Part shown: positions 36,940-49,699 of the stretch, piece by piece
How positions within the stretch are numbered: position 1 is the first letter of the stretch
How the letters are laid out: the number at the start of each line of letters is the position of its first letter
Origin: Opeltia flavorubescens
Taxonomy: Eukaryota > Ascomycota > Lecanoromycetes > Teloschistales > Teloschistaceae
DNA length: 64,000 nucleotides
NCBI GenBank assembly: GCA_000442125.1
Contig: KE546966.1
Span: 644,969 to 708,968, forward strand
Direction of reading: 5' to 3'
Made by a program: the position numbers and the translations under genes
Notes under the pieces: model-generated
The model's database searches: none
Told to the model about the DNA's origin: nothing
The model's input: the letters and a program-made list of their open reading frames with translations, nothing else

Positions 36940-37865
36940 ATGAATGTTTCTGCAATTCTCAATTCCTTGAGACTGGTTAAGAGGCCTTCATTATGTCTGC
37001 CACATAGTACCATTTCCACCTTCAACGACCTTCCAGTACCCCTTTTAGATGCCTTTGGGAATTTGAAACCTGATATTAGAGCGGTTGTCCTTGATAAGGA
37101 CGATTGCTTCGCTGTACCCAAGGAGAGCATAGTCTACAAACCTTATACTGTATGTAGTGTGAATTTGAATCTCCTTTTAAAAAGCACGCGAAGAAAATCT
37201 TATCGTGTTTTACTTTGTTTCTGAGTCTCTCCCTAAAATACCCGTGTTATTGGATTGCTATAAGCGCCTTGCAGAAAAATTTGGGTCGTTCAATACGAGT
37301 ATTATGTGACCTTAATCGCGTTTTTGTCTCTTTCTTCTTTTGCTTCATTAGCAGCAACGGCTCTAAGATCCATCCCATGCTAGGATAAATTCAACTCCCT
37401 CCTCGCAGCGTACCCGTCTCCACATTGCCTCATCGTTTCCAACTCTGCAGGAACCACAGCCTTTGATCCCTCAAACTCCCAAGCCTCCCTCCTGACCTTG
37501 AACACTGGGGTTCCCGTCCTCGGCCACTCCGTCAAGAAACCAGGTTGCGGCTCTCAGATTCTAGACTACTTCCTTAATGCACCCGGTTGCCGGGTCACCT
37601 CGGCGGACCAGATCGCCGTGGTCGGAGACAGATTGTTTACAGATGTCATGATGGCGAATATGATGGGTAGCTGGGCTATTTGGGTGAAGGATGGGCTGAT
37701 TGAGAATCGAAATCCGGTACATTCGCCCATTGTGGACATCGAGACGCTTAGACGATAATCTTGAGAGCTAACTACAATCGACAGTTCGTAGCGTGGGAGA
37801 GGAAACTGCCGGAAAGGCTGGGGAGATATGGTTTCAAAGCTCCAATACCTGGAACAAGGGGATGA
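36940..37865 (+). CDS. GEP4: mitochondrial phosphatidylglycerophosphatase Gep4
   Basis: HAD-superfamily phosphatase that makes phosphatidylglycerol from its phosphate in the mitochondrial matrix, for cardiolipin synthesis. Exons 36940..37149, 37384..37731 and 37785..37865 give 212 residues. It starts MNVSAILNSLRLVKRPSLCLPH, as in the family. HAD motif I is DIRAVVLDKDDCF (DKDxC/N form typical of Gep4). Motif II is LIVSNSAGT; the lysine region is KKPGCG; motif IV is ADQIAVVGDRLFTDVMMANMMG. Intron 1 is long (234 nt) and joins VYKPYT/DKFNSLLAAYP. Intron 2 is less certain: a strong branch site (GCTAAC) supports the acceptor at 37785, giving the WERKLPERLGRYGFKAPIP tail, and GTGGAC at 37732 is the likeliest donor. 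Without that splice the protein ends after DIETLRR at 37758. Confidence 0.87.
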
Positions 37866-38456
37866 GGCAACCGCGCCCACATGCACTTCTCAGCGAGCAG
37901 AGATGAGTTGTACGAGCCAAATGGTTATCATCCAGATTGGATGCAGTCCCATCCGGTTTACAAGATAGCTAGGTACCAAATGAAAATTTTGCAGATATGA
38001 AGCGAAGAGGCTTGAGAAACTGCAAAGATCTCCCGACAGAGAGCTTCTTTGAAAGCGCGATTATTAGCTGTTCATGGATAACATTACACGTATTTGAAGC
38101 TATACGCCAGGTTTTAGAAATGACATTGCCGAAGAAAGACAAGATAGCCAATGCAGAACGCTGCAATGCGTCCAATCCGTACCAGACAGAGGAGGACTAT
38201 AGTGATGCAGGCAATGCAAATCCAATATTATTCACACCTCTGACATCCAACTCGTTGCTTGAATATTAATCGGCAAAGGCCGTACTTGCCAAAGATGCTG
38301 AAAGAATACCTCATTAGATTGATGGATGACACCTTCCCTTCCTGCTATTCCCCGTAGGCCGTATATACCTGGTATCAACCCCTGACTCTGCCTTGAACGC
38401 CAGTAGTCGTTATGCAAAATCGCTAAACAAGTCAAATGCGTGATAAGATCAGCCGA
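37866..38456. other. intergenic between converging genes
   Basis: Gap between GEP4 and the homeodomain gene stops. A 90-codon frame (37997-38269) has no recognisable features. No gene called. Confidence 0.5.
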
Positions 38457-40385
38457 TTATTGTCCCTGGTGGGACATGTTTTCCGGACTGAGGCTCGATG
38501 GGTCAATGGTTCCGAAAGGGACCATGCCCTGCATGTCCATCTCTTCGCTGGAGGATTCCTCATGCAAATGTAACTGTGAAGCGGAATCCTCAATGCCGGG
38601 CGAGTGCATTGGCAGGTTAAGACTTTGTTTCGAATACATTTCACTTAATAAGAAGCCATCATCGGACAGAGTAGATTGGTGATCGTGTGAAATGGAGAGA
38701 AAGTCTGCGGATGGACTGCGATGCATATGACTCATAGGTGGCGATTGATCTGCAATGACTGGATCTCCGTGACTGGAATATGCGGAGAGCGGAGACACTG
38801 AAGGCTGGATCAGGTTTGGGTGTTCCATCATAGGTGAAAGAAAAGGAAGGCCGTATGGATTGTAATTGCTAGCCGGGACAGATTCCATTTGGGCCCCCGA
38901 GGAATAAAAAGACGGGCTTGGATAGTCGGACGGAGAAGTAGTGGTGGCCGCTGACAAAGGATATTGGCGGTAGTCGAGCCCATAGCCCGAAGATGTGTCG
39001 ATACGCAGGTTTGGTCCCAGTGGACCCAGATTGTTGTGATGTTGAGGAATGGGGGCAAATATGCTGGGGTCGGTCATTGTTGTCGAGGGATGTTGGATGT
39101 GGAAGGAAGGCATGGGAGTCTGAAGCATTGAAAAATCAATTGCACAGGGCACTGATCTGCTTCTGGTACGTTTGTGGCTGCGAGGTATTGAAGGCGGACC
39201 CATGCCGAAACCAGTCTCCTGGAATTGGGCGAGATGGGGATGAGGCATATGATTCGGCTGTGAAGCCGGTCGGGGGATGGTAGGGGATACGGGAGCTGAT
39301 GCAGCCATGGCGTGAATATCATATGGGTTGTGTCTCGTTTGAAAGGACTCCAGTGACACGAGTTTAGCGAGCTGGCCACTGAGGGTATTTGGATGTCCAC
39401 CAAGATGGTGTATCAAAATCTGTGAGGCTTGTTGATCCTCGGTGAAATCACCACACTGGTGAAAACCCCCGGTACCGGAAGAGTCCATGAAAAAATTGGG
39501 CGGACGATTCAATTCAACGAGTAGCCCTCGCGGCCTAGGAGGCATGCCACTTGGATCTTCTGAAGGCTCGGTGTTCTCTAGGGTGATATTCTTTATGTGC
39601 GAGAATGGGTACTCAATTTTGTACCCAGCTGAGTCGTTGTTGATGTAGTACGTAAGGCAGGCCTTGTCAGGCGCATAGAAAACGACTAGGTCCATTGCAT
39701 TCTGGCCCACACGGCGCCACGAACCGATGGTAAGGGATTTGCATGAAAAATGGTGAATTACTGGTGTACTGTAAGTTTTGTGAAGGGGAAATGAAGTGTT
39801 ATCAAACTTACCAACTTTCCCAGGTGAACTTGAATCAGCATTCATCAGCATGCCACCTCCAAAAGTATTCATTGGACCCGGTACACGACCTAGCGGTCCA
39901 TAAAATTCTCTGGCGCTGGGTTTGCCGTTTTGAAATTCTTGCATTGCAAGGTAGGTTCGCATTGACTCAGGTATCGAGTCGCAATCTTCGCCAGTTTCGA
40001 TGCTTTTCTTCGCCAACAGCTTGATTTTTGCACGCCTGTTATTAATAGGTCAGCCGCGCCCTACTGTACTCTGTGAAGATTGTCCGGACCTGTTTTGGAA
40101 CCAAATCTGTACGGATCGCTCCGTCATGCTAATGTCTTGTGCAATACGTTCCCGTACGGCTGCGGTAGGTGTAGGATTTTTATTGAATTCAACTTCGAGA
40201 GTGATCAGCTGATCCTGAGTTGCGCGTTGCCGTTTCTGGTTTTTTTGTTGTTGGGTGAGGGTACTTTTACGAGCAGGCCGACGTGAAGTTGAGGTGGTAG
40301 TGGCTGATCCGTTACTGCTCGCCGCTGTGATAGGTGGAGACGGAGTGGAAGGCGCCATGCTGTCCAGCACTCCGATACCGACCAT
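38457..40385 (-). CDS. homeodomain transcription factor
   Basis: Sequence-specific nuclear regulator. Exons 40385..40090, 40035..39812 and 39760..38457 give 607 residues. The homeodomain is at about 49-111, with KRQRATQDQLITLEVEFNKN, the helix-3 recognition motif SVQIWFQNRRAKIKLLAKK completed across the first intron, and no TALE insertion. A second conserved block (residues about 175-260) reads HHFSCKSLTIGSWRRVGQNA..DLVVFYAPDKACLTYYIN and ends HIKNITLEN; with it the gene fits the fungal HTF1/MoHOX2-type factors that control conidiophore and asexual development. The rest is Pro/Ser/His-rich activation-type sequence. The second intron is 51 nt and in frame, so retention would add 17 residues without a stop. 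The assignment to that subclass is inference; the domain call is firm. A second possible start is the Met at residue 9. Confidence 0.87.
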
Positions 40386-43300
40386 CGCAAACTTGAATAC
40401 TCAGTACTCAGGGATCTGCGTCGGCCTTGAAACCCTGGTTCAAGAGGGTTTAACGGCAGTTCCTCACAAGAAAGGTCTAACCAAGCGACTTCTTTCGAAA
40501 ATGCGATACCGTGCAGGAAGAATGTCCAGGCTCCACAGGACTCAATCGTAAAATAGGGTTAGTCAATGAAATCAAAGGTAAAAGGTGATGCTAGCGGTCA
40601 GCTATAGTGGTACGGGCAATATTTTTGAAGGATAGTGTGATGATACAGATACTACAGAATGAACAGGGGGCCGAAGGAGTGGTATGGACCTGAAATGAGT
40701 GGCAGAGTCCGTAAGGCAAAAGCGAAAAGAAAAAGGAAGGGACGAGGTCGAGCACTGAGGCTGGCGACGACGAGGTGGAAATGTGGTGCTGATAATAGTG
40801 AATGGAAAAATACAAGTGGGAGAAGGAAGGTTACTGTACAGGGCGGAGGAGGGGAAGGGCTGACTTAACCCCTGAATGGTACTTCGGCCCCAAGGGCCCT
40901 CACGCAACACACTTTCTAGCTCCTACTGCTGCAGAGGTCATTTTTAGCCTACCTCTAGCCGTCCGAATTCACGACAGTTAGCTTTGTTTCTCCGGCTCGC
41001 ATCTGTCGATCTGTTGCCGGCAGACAGGCATCTGCTGCCATCCTCCACAGATAGAGCCACGATCTCATCTCATCTCATCGCCAAATAACAATCACGAGCA
41101 TGCGCTCATTTCCTTCATATGAGTTATACTAATCTATCCGCACAAGCAATTGTGCAGAGCCTGTTGCCGATTCAGTGTAACCGTCACCTCGGACTGACAA
41201 AGGCACAGAACGTTGCCTTCCCGTGCTCCCACGCTACTGTCCCATAACGGTGATGATAAGACTGCGCCATCGTCAAGCGTCCGTTGCTCACTGGGCCCCG
41301 GACCAGGTGGCGGATGTATCTCCTGCCTGCCATTTCGCAACACCCTCAGACATACGTCTGGTATCATCCTACTCATTTCATCATCAGCGCTTCACGGCGG
41401 TACAAGATATGAAATCAACTAACGTATTAAAAAAATCATTACATTGCCAATTGCTGGGTGACGAATCTTCTTTCCTGCGGCTACGGGAGGGTGCACCTAG
41501 GCTGACGCTGTTGGTGTTTTGCTGGAGCTGGAGCCGGACTCACATGGAAATAAGCTGCTGACGCCTTGCAGCATGATGCTTGTGTTCGCAATCGAGCTGC
41601 AGCCTGCAGGTACCGGGTTCCGCTAATTCAGGTACGCGCTGGCGAGCCAGACGAAGACGAATCATGGAGTCCCTTCCACGTTTCCGTCTAACGACCGTTA
41701 CGGATTCTCGAGCCGACTCTTGAACCCTCAGGGACCGACGCTCCTACACTCCTACGGAACTTACCCTGACACGCCTGATGTTTTCTCTCCGATTTACTAT
41801 TCGCGCCCCGCACTAAGCCATATGCTTACCACTCTTTTGACCCACATGCAAGTTGGGTTAGACCAATATTACCGAGATCGGCTTATCAAATTCTCCACTC
41901 TCTCCCACCCCATCATACGAGGGTCACCAGCTGGGCAAGAATTCAAGTATTGGTCAAAGGTCATCAAATGGAAGAGACAAATGTGGACAGAAAATATGTA
42001 GGTCTCCGGATCTTGCCAAGCTCAGTGCTTTCCAATGATATTACTTCAGTAACTCACAAATTGAATGCCATGATTTGTTAACATTAGGTAATATCTTATT
42101 ATCGTCCTACAGTCATGTCGAGATCACCTATAGATAAGTCTATCATCTTCTCCACGGTGGTAATCTTCCAATGTGTCGATTTCATTGGTTCTGATATCAA
42201 GATCTCAAGTCTTTTTCATTGATGCTTACCGCTGCAAAGTTGCGGTTATACCCCCCCGCCGGACAGCATACTATTACTTATCCAGAATAACGATGTAATG
42301 AACAACGATTTGCTTTGTCTTTACCTTGTATCAAGAGTCGGAACTAGACGCATCTCGGATTTAACATACGAAAACGTTTAACCGGCCTTTCTTACTCTTC
42401 ATAATGACGAATCTGTTCCCCGCGTTGGCACAATGGACATGGCATGCTTGCAATTGCCCACAGCTGTTTACGATCGGTCGGGTCAGGTCACGGGGGACAG
42501 CTCAGCTTTAGCCACCTTTGAACGGATAGTGTCCCTCGCATGGAGTACAACGTGTTTTCTTAAGAGATAATCCGTTCGCTGAATTTGACTGCGCTACATC
42601 GCTGTAGTGATTTTTCCGATGGGCACGAGCAAAGCCTATGGGCAGTCAAGTCTCACCCATTGCCCCGAGTCTGCTCCTGATCAAGCACATCATCTACGGG
42701 GTTATCTCTTTGCTCACTCTACACTTGCGATGAGCATATGAGCTGTTCGGGATACTGTTGCAATCGGTTTACTATTAAAAACACTGTATATCCGTCGAGA
42801 ATGGCTGATATATGCTTGGGGAGCACCTGCATTGCAACCTGCTGCATTGCAGCACACAAGCTTACCTCAATAACACTTGGTGCATCGATATCTAACTCTT
42901 TCGAGAATGTTTGAAAACTCCATTCTTTACATAGTAACAAAGTAAGTGACGTCAAACAAGCAGACGAATAAGCAGATGAAAGGATCTTCCTTCGCATGTG
43001 CTAGGTACATCATCCAGTCGCTCATCTCTTGTTCTTACATGATAGGTTTGCTAAATTCCTGAACGTCTTGTCGGCTGGAGGCGGATATAATGGATGTATG
43101 CATGTTGAACTGCGAAAGATGCATGGCCAGCGTTTAACCGTCAACTCCAAGATTATACATGCGTAATTTGATTGAATCGGATGTAATACTTACAGACCAA
43201 AAGCCTTATCTATGAGGCTCAACTTTCGAACACCTTTTGGGCTGCTGGATTCAGCGAAAGAGTTGCCAAAGAGCGATGGAAATAATGAATCAGATTGGAG

Positions 43301-43714
43301 AGCAGAAATCTACTACTATGCGGTTAATAAATATCAATAGCTTTATTTTCCATGAAATTGGATGATGATTTTCGTTTCGGAAAATTGAAGAGATGAGACA
43401 TAGGGTATGTAAGATGAAACCAAGCGAGGGGTAAAACGAGCTATTCGCACCCCGCAGATCTTGTTCTAAGCCTCGCCGCAAATAATCATTTGGCCAAGTC
43501 CTCGATCGTTCCGTGTCCAGAAGGATCGTAAATATTACGTGGACACGCACGGCTGATGATTCTGTCCAATCATCGTTCCGCTATGTGAACTACGCTTGAG
43601 TGGGCACTCTTTGTTGTCCGCTTACAAGGGAACAAGTCAGCTTCGGAATCCGACCCTCACCACTGCATCCAACTCCAATCCCTCGACCTTCGATGAAGCA
43701 ACCGCCGCACGACG
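40386..43714. promoter_or_regulatory. 3.3 kb divergent upstream region, homeodomain gene / flippase gene
   Basis: Longest gene-free stretch in the window. Both neighbours are transcribed outward, so this is shared upstream DNA; long upstream regions are usual for fungal developmental regulators. It contains C/T-rich and purine-rich tracts (about 40600-40860), a short ATCTC tandem near 41063-41078, and AT-rich sequence from 42000 to 43500. A 93-codon plus-strand frame (41720-42001) and a 112-codon frame (41223-41561) have no recognisable domains and are not called. A lineage-specific gene or a long non-coding transcript cannot be excluded. Confidence 0.5.
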
Positions 43715-46700
43715 ATGGTGAGCGACCGACGTGCGGATGCGGAGAATGGAGAACGACCCGCAGCAACGATTGAACGAGGTGAAGTCGAGCAGGGCGGTCA
43801 GAGCCAAGAGGAATCTGAGCAACAGTCAATATTGCTGGGGCGCCCAAATGACCTGAATACGTCAAGTGATCCGGGAACACTGTCGCGGCTCAGAAATGGA
43901 CATTCTACGAGAACAGAGCCTAGCCGCCAAATGGAAGGCTCGGATGAACCCAGGAGAAACGCAAGCGGAGGAGGCTCAACGCCCTTTCTCAGGCTTGATA
44001 CTGGCCCGAGCACGACGGGAAATCCAAGCAGTGCGGACGGTAACAGGAGAGGATCGCCTTTGGGGTATGGCTCAACCTCGCCCCCCAGTTCCAAGCAAAT
44101 AGCAGCCTTTCCTCAGAAATCGCCAGTGTCAGCTCGAACAAGAGAGCGGGGGTTTTCTCTGAGAAGAGCAATGCTCTCACGAAACGTTCATGGAGAACCA
44201 GAGAGTAGTGCTGCTGCAATCGAGTTGGACTCACTGGAATCAGCCCAGCACTATGCTGGACCTATGCAAGAGAACCAGGCTGTTGGATCTTCAAAGAAAT
44301 CCAAGCCAACTGTGACAATCTCACCAGCAGTTCCAATCTTTGAAGAAGATGGGTTACCGCCTAGACCGCTTAAATCAAGCACTGGCCGGTCTTCTCTACC
44401 GCACTACGAGACATGGCTGAAAAGCCGTGTCCAACGATCCAGCCTGTATTCCTCACTACGATCGACCTACAAGAAAGCACATCAGGTAATCCTTCGGATC
44501 CAGGAACTTCCACCGACAAAAGATGGACGTCATATTCCCGTTGATATTGACCGGGTGAAAGGGCTAATAGACGAGAGGACTAATCGCGAGTATGTTGACA
44601 ATACCATTCGATCTTGTAAATACACCGCCTGGAACTTCTTACCTCGCCAACTGTACGCTCAATTCTCGAAACTCGCCAACTTCTACTTTCTTTGTGTATC
44701 CATCTTGCAGATGATTCCAGGGCTGAGCACTACAGGCACTTACACTACAATCATACCATTGGCCTTTTTCGTTTCATTGTCCATGGCTAAAGAAGGTTAC
44801 GATGATATCCGGCGTTTCAAACTAGACAGGGCTGAGAACAATAAGGAAACCTTGGTTCTTCGTTCAGGAGACCCGACCCGAACATCACTTGGGAGGAGCG
44901 CCAGCTCTTTGCCTGGTAGTCCAGGCGCAAAGCAATGGAGAACCACCAAGTGGAAAGATCTCCGCGTTGGTGACTTGGTGAAGCTCGTCCGTGACGAAGT
45001 GGCTCCTGCCGATCTCATGGTCTTGCATGCAAATGGCCTGAATGATGTTGCCTATATTGAAACTATGGCTCTGGATGGCGAGACGAACCTAAAGAGCAAA
45101 CAAGCGCCGCTTCCAGTTGCGAAATCATGCTCGACGATCGATGATATATCAAGGTGTAACATCCAGGTGACTGTCGAGGACCCGAATCTTGACCTTTATA
45201 ACTTCGAGGGTAAAATAGTCACCGGCAGTGAGCAATTCCCTCTGACAAATAGCGAAATTATATATCGAGGCAGCATTGTACGAAACACTCCTGAGGTTAT
45301 AGCTCTAGCCATATATACCGGAGAAGAGTGCAAAATCAGGATGAATGCGACTAAGAACCCGCGCATCAAAGCCCCCTCTCTACAGGCGGTTGTCAACAAA
45401 GTCGTCATTATCATTGTCCTCTTCGTCCTGGCCCTTGCGGTGTTCAACACAGTGGCGTATCAAATCTGGCAAGAAACCACAGAGGAAAAGTCGTGGTACC
45501 TCGTTGATGCCAGCGTTGGGTTCTTTCCAATCCTGGCCTCCTTCATAATTCTATTCAATACGATGATCCCACTCTCGCTCTACGTTAGCTTAGAGATTGT
45601 TAAACTCTTCCAGATGATCCTGATGAATGATCTCGAAATGTATGACGCAGAGTCAAATACGCCAATGGAAGCACGAACGTCGACTATTAATGAAGAGCTA
45701 GGCCAAATAAAGTATATCTCTAAATTGATAAGAAATGATTGTTACTAAATCCTTCACAGTTATATATTCTCTGACAAGACCGGGACCCTTACAAACAACT
45801 TGATGCGCTTCCGTAAGATGAGTGTTGCAGGAACGGCATGGCTACACGACACTAAAGCAGGACACACGCATTCCAAAGACTTTGCCCCAGGTCGAACGCC
45901 TTCAGAAAGTGTAGCCAGGGGAAAGAAGCCGATCAGGCGTGGAACAGCCCCCCCTTTGATTACCCCTTCTCATAGGTCAGATACCGGCGCAGCAGGCGAT
46001 TCGTTGACCTCACCAGCTGCTCGGAACAACTCCGTAAGATCAGCTCGGAAATCATCTCCAGCAAAGGCTCAGCAAGATATGCAAACAGCAGCATTGCTCA
46101 AATACATACAGCACAGGCCTCATACGTTATTCGCCAAAAGAGCCCGCTTCTTCCTGCTTTCCATGGCGCTCTGCCATACATGCTTGCCCGAGAAAAACAG
46201 CGAGGGGCGCATCGATTATCAGGCTGCTTCACCGGATGAGCTTGCTCTAGTACGTGCAGCTCAGGAGCTAGGATATATGGTCATTGATCGACAAGCGGGT
46301 GTAATAACCATCAAGAGCCATCCCATCGGTAGTTCGAGCCTCGAGCCACGACTTGAGACCTACCGTATTCTCGACACCATTGAATTCTCTAGCGCAAGGA
46401 AAAGGATGTCGGTCATTGTGCGCATGCCTGACCATCGGATTTGCGTTATCTGTAAAGGCGCCGACACAACAATCATGCAGCTCATGCGCCTTGCTAGTCT
46501 TGCTGAAGAGCAAGCTATCAAAGTCCAAAGGAGGGTGAGTAGGAGGCAAAGCCTCGAAGCGCAACAGGCTATTATTCGACGTGACAGCGAGCATCGAGCT
46601 CGTAAAGATAGCATGACCAGGACCAGTATAAGTATACACCGCCCCAGCATAGCTGTTCAAAGGCTACGACCCATTCAGGATGAGCTGGACGAGTGGTTGA

Positions 46701-48742
46701 ATGACCGGGAGCGGGATGTGGCGGTCTCCCTCAGAGATGAGGATAGTGTATACTACTCCCCTCGTCCATCCACCCATTTTAGCACAAGGCATCAGCACAC
46801 AAGCTTCGACGAAGGGTCTTCCCTCTATGAGGACGATACAGACGACTTGGTGGACGAAGCTCTGGTGGTCAACGATGCTGCTGTGTTCGAGAGATGCTTC
46901 CAGCACATCAATGACTTTGCGACCGAGGGCCTAAGGACGTTGTTGTATGGTTACAGGTATCTTGACGAGGATGAATACAAACACTGGAAGAAGCTGTACC
47001 TTGATGCTTCGACAAGTCTCGTCAATCGACAGGAGAAAGTAGAGAATGTCGGAAGTACGGTAGAACGAGAACTCGAGCTAGCAGGAGCAACAGCTATTGA
47101 GGACAAACTTCAAAAGGGAGTGCCCGAAACCATCGACAAGCTTCGACGTGCCGGGATCCATATATTCATGCTTACAGGTGACAAGATCCAGACTGCGATC
47201 AACATTGGTTACAGCGCCAGGATGATCAAAGACTATTCCACCATCACCGTCCTAGACCACAATAGTGATATGGATATTGTCAGTCAGAGGATCGGTGCTG
47301 CTATGCTACAAATTAATCATGGACGTGTGGCGCATTCTACTATTGTCATTGATGGCCAAACACTCGGTCGCATCGAAGCAGACTCGACCGTCAAGGAACT
47401 CTTCTTCGAGCTCGCTGTCCTGGTTGATACTGTCGTGTGCGCCAGGGCTTCTCCTGCAAACAAGGCATCTCTTGTGCATGCCATCCGGAAAAGGGTTAAA
47501 CACGCAATCACCCTAGCAATCGGCGACGGCGCAAACGACATTGCCATGATCCAGGAAGCGCACGTCGGCATCGGAATCACAGGGAAAGAAGGCCTTCAAG
47601 CAGCGCGGACGTCCGACTATTCCATAGCTCAATTCCGGTTCTTACTTCGACTCCTCTTGGTACATGGCCGTTGGAACTATGTTCGGACCTGCAAATACAC
47701 TCTGGGCACGTTTTGGAAAGAGTTCCTATTCTATCTCACTCAAGCGCTCTATCAGCGTTGGGTCGGCTATACAGGGACTTCTCTTTACGAGTCTGCGAGT
47801 TTGTCGATGTTCAATACACTCTTCACTTCGCTCCCCGTCATCTTCATGGGTATTTTCGAGAAAGACCTCTCAGCAACAACACTCCTCGCGGCTCCGGAGC
47901 TCTATAGCTTTGGCCACCGGAATGGCGGCTTTTCAATTCGCATTTACGCCGGATGGATCTTTATGGCAAGCGCAGAAGCAATGGTTATCTTCTTCCTCAT
48001 GCTTGGACTCTACGCCAGAGCAGTGTTCACGTTAGATAACGGACTATACGCTATGGGTGTTCTGACATTCACGGCAAGCGTGATGATGATTGCGACCAAG
48101 TTACAGGTATTGGAAGTCCACAATAAGAGCATCACTTGCGCCATTGCTTTGTTTCTCAGTCTTGGTGGCTGGTTCCTGTGGAATCTTGTCCTGAGCACCA
48201 TTTACAGCAGTAACGTCATTTACAATGTCCGAGACGGCTTCATCGATCGCTTTGGACGAAATTTACTCTGGTGGCTCACGTTAGTCTTGATCTTGGTCTC
48301 CTGCTGTGGGCTGGAGATCTGCGTGAAAGCACTGAAGGTTGCCTTTCTTCCGGAAGACGAAGATGTATTCCGTGAACTCGAGAAAGACGCCGGCGCAATG
48401 AAAAGGCTAGAGCAGGCAGCTGCGATTGGGCTTCAGGACCAGCCTGAAGCTGCGACTTCCGTTGGAGATGGTTTGACACGAATACGAACGCGCGAAGAAG
48501 AAGAGAGAAGAGAAGGCGAAGTACAAGAGCTTCTTAACCGACCTCGAGTGATGCCCGAACAGAGTGGAATTCGTCGCAGGCAACTATCAACAGACGTATC
48601 ACACGATGCTGGGGTAGCAAATACATATACTACGGACCAACCGAGAGATGATGACCGCAAAAGTAAGGAGATATCATCTCCAATTCAAGAAATGTTGAGG
48701 AAAGGTTTTGGACAGGTGAGGAGGAGTTTAGATGTTGGATGA
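43715..48742 (+). CDS. DNF3: P4-ATPase phospholipid flippase, Dnf3 type
   Basis: Type IV P-type ATPase moving phospholipids from the outer to the inner leaflet in Golgi or endosomal membranes, normally with a Cdc50-type partner (not in the window). Exons 43715..45711 and 45760..48742, joined GQIN/YIFSDKTGTLT in the catalytic site, give 1659 residues, the size of yeast Dnf3. A long Ser-rich N-terminus is followed by RQLYAQFSKLANFYFL (TM1, near 310). Next are DGETNLKSK (actuator glutamate, near 452) and TM3-4 with IPLSLYVSLEIVK (near 615). The phosphorylated aspartate is in DKTGTLT (near 671). The nucleotide domain carries AASPDELALVRAA and KGADTTIMQL, and the hinge motif is GDGANDIAMIQEAHVGIGI (near 1253). 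C-terminal TM segments run from about 1310 to 1525. Dnf3 assignment rests on length and on large insertions in the nucleotide-binding domain; other P4 classes are possible. Confidence 0.92.
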
Positions 48743-49334
48743 GCGAGGATAGATACCCGTAGGATGATCTCGATTGGTTTTGCATCGAATATGGACATGG
48801 ACGATGAGGATACAATGTTGGCGTTGGCAGGTATGGATTCAGCGCATAGAGCATTCTCGAACGGCGTTTTACCCATGTTGTTATGATTTCAGTTGTTCGA
48901 AACGATGAAGTGGGAGATATGCATACAGATTTTTTCAAGCTTTGTATAGCCAGCATTAACGAGGACCTCCATCGATTCCACTTTCCTCCTATAACAAGCG
49001 AGAGAAGTGTGGAGAGGAAAATTCATCTTTGTCTTCAAAGTTCACAATCTCCCTGGCTGAAGACATTGAAATGCTAGTAAATGTCTACACTGCAAAAAGC
49101 TCTTGTCTGTGTCTATTCTTTCATGGATTGTAGAGCGGGGTTTCGCGTTACAGATCAAGTATTCAGGAGCTAGATCATTGCAGTCTTAGGTTGGATATAG
49201 AAGTAGATAGAATCCCAGTCGAGATATGTTGGGTACCCACGGTAGGAGCATCCCGAAGCAAAAGCGATGGAACGATAACTTCTAAGGCGAAAAACAGGAT
49301 ATTATGTGTTTTATCTCCCAATCAATCATGAAAT
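48743..49334. other. intergenic
   Basis: Gap between the flippase stop and the tRNA gene; holds the flippase 3' end and tRNA upstream sequence. No coding signal. Confidence 0.5.
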
Positions 49335-49413
49335 GCGCCCTTGGTTTAGTGGTAAAATCCGTCGTTGCCATTCGAGTTTCGACGGGCCCCGGGTTCGATT
49401 CCCGGAGAGCGCA
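49335..49413 (+). tRNA. tRNA-Gly (anticodon GCC), with 8-nt intron
   Basis: Cloverleaf folded by eye. Acceptor stem is GCGCCCT with AGAGCGC plus discriminator A. The D arm holds TTTAGTGGTAAAA (A box). The anticodon stem CGTCG/CGACG encloses loop TTGCCA..T with anticodon GCC. The T arm is CCGGG-TTCGATT-CCCGG (B box GGTTCGATTCC). The loop has 8 extra bases (TTCGAGTT) just 3' of position 37, the standard site of nuclear tRNA introns, so splicing by the tRNA endonuclease is needed. The fifth acceptor pair is a C-A mismatch. A run of four T (49421-49424) a few bases downstream fits Pol III termination. Confidence 0.9.
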
Positions 49414-49420
49414 CGTCCTC

Positions 49421-49424
49421 TTTT
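49421..49424 (+). terminator. Pol III terminator of tRNA-Gly
   Basis: TTTT begins eight bases after the discriminator base of the tRNA, the usual position and signal for RNA polymerase III. Confidence 0.65.
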
Positions 49425-49699
49425 GACTTTATTTCCCATATGCCTTAATTCTAGAGGTCCTCGATGTTTTTTGAAGCGTGGGAGATTACTAGGGTTTCCC
49501 TTTCGAATTGCCGATTTTCTATCTACGTCACTCATGTCAAGTTATGGCAGTAAAGCTAAGTCTATTCTACATAATTCAACATTGTTTTCTGGCCTCACGC
49601 ATGCAAGGATTGCTACAGAGCTGGAGACTGAGAAATTCACAGATTGCCAAGGAAAAATCCACCGATAAGTATGGCCAAAGTCTACATGTTAACGCTGCC

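Noticed and set aside
37266-37303. extra coding exon in GEP4
   Set aside because: Rejected as a normal coding exon because inclusion leads to an immediate stop; kept only as a poison-exon hypothesis.
40433-40460. possible tRNA-like B box (GGTTCAAG)
   Set aside because: The flanking arms do not form a cloverleaf and no A box precedes it at the right distance.
41720-42001. 93-codon plus-strand frame in the 3.3 kb gap
   Set aside because: Aromatic- and charge-rich and looks somewhat protein-like, but there is no recognisable motif, no exon partner, and no supporting start context.
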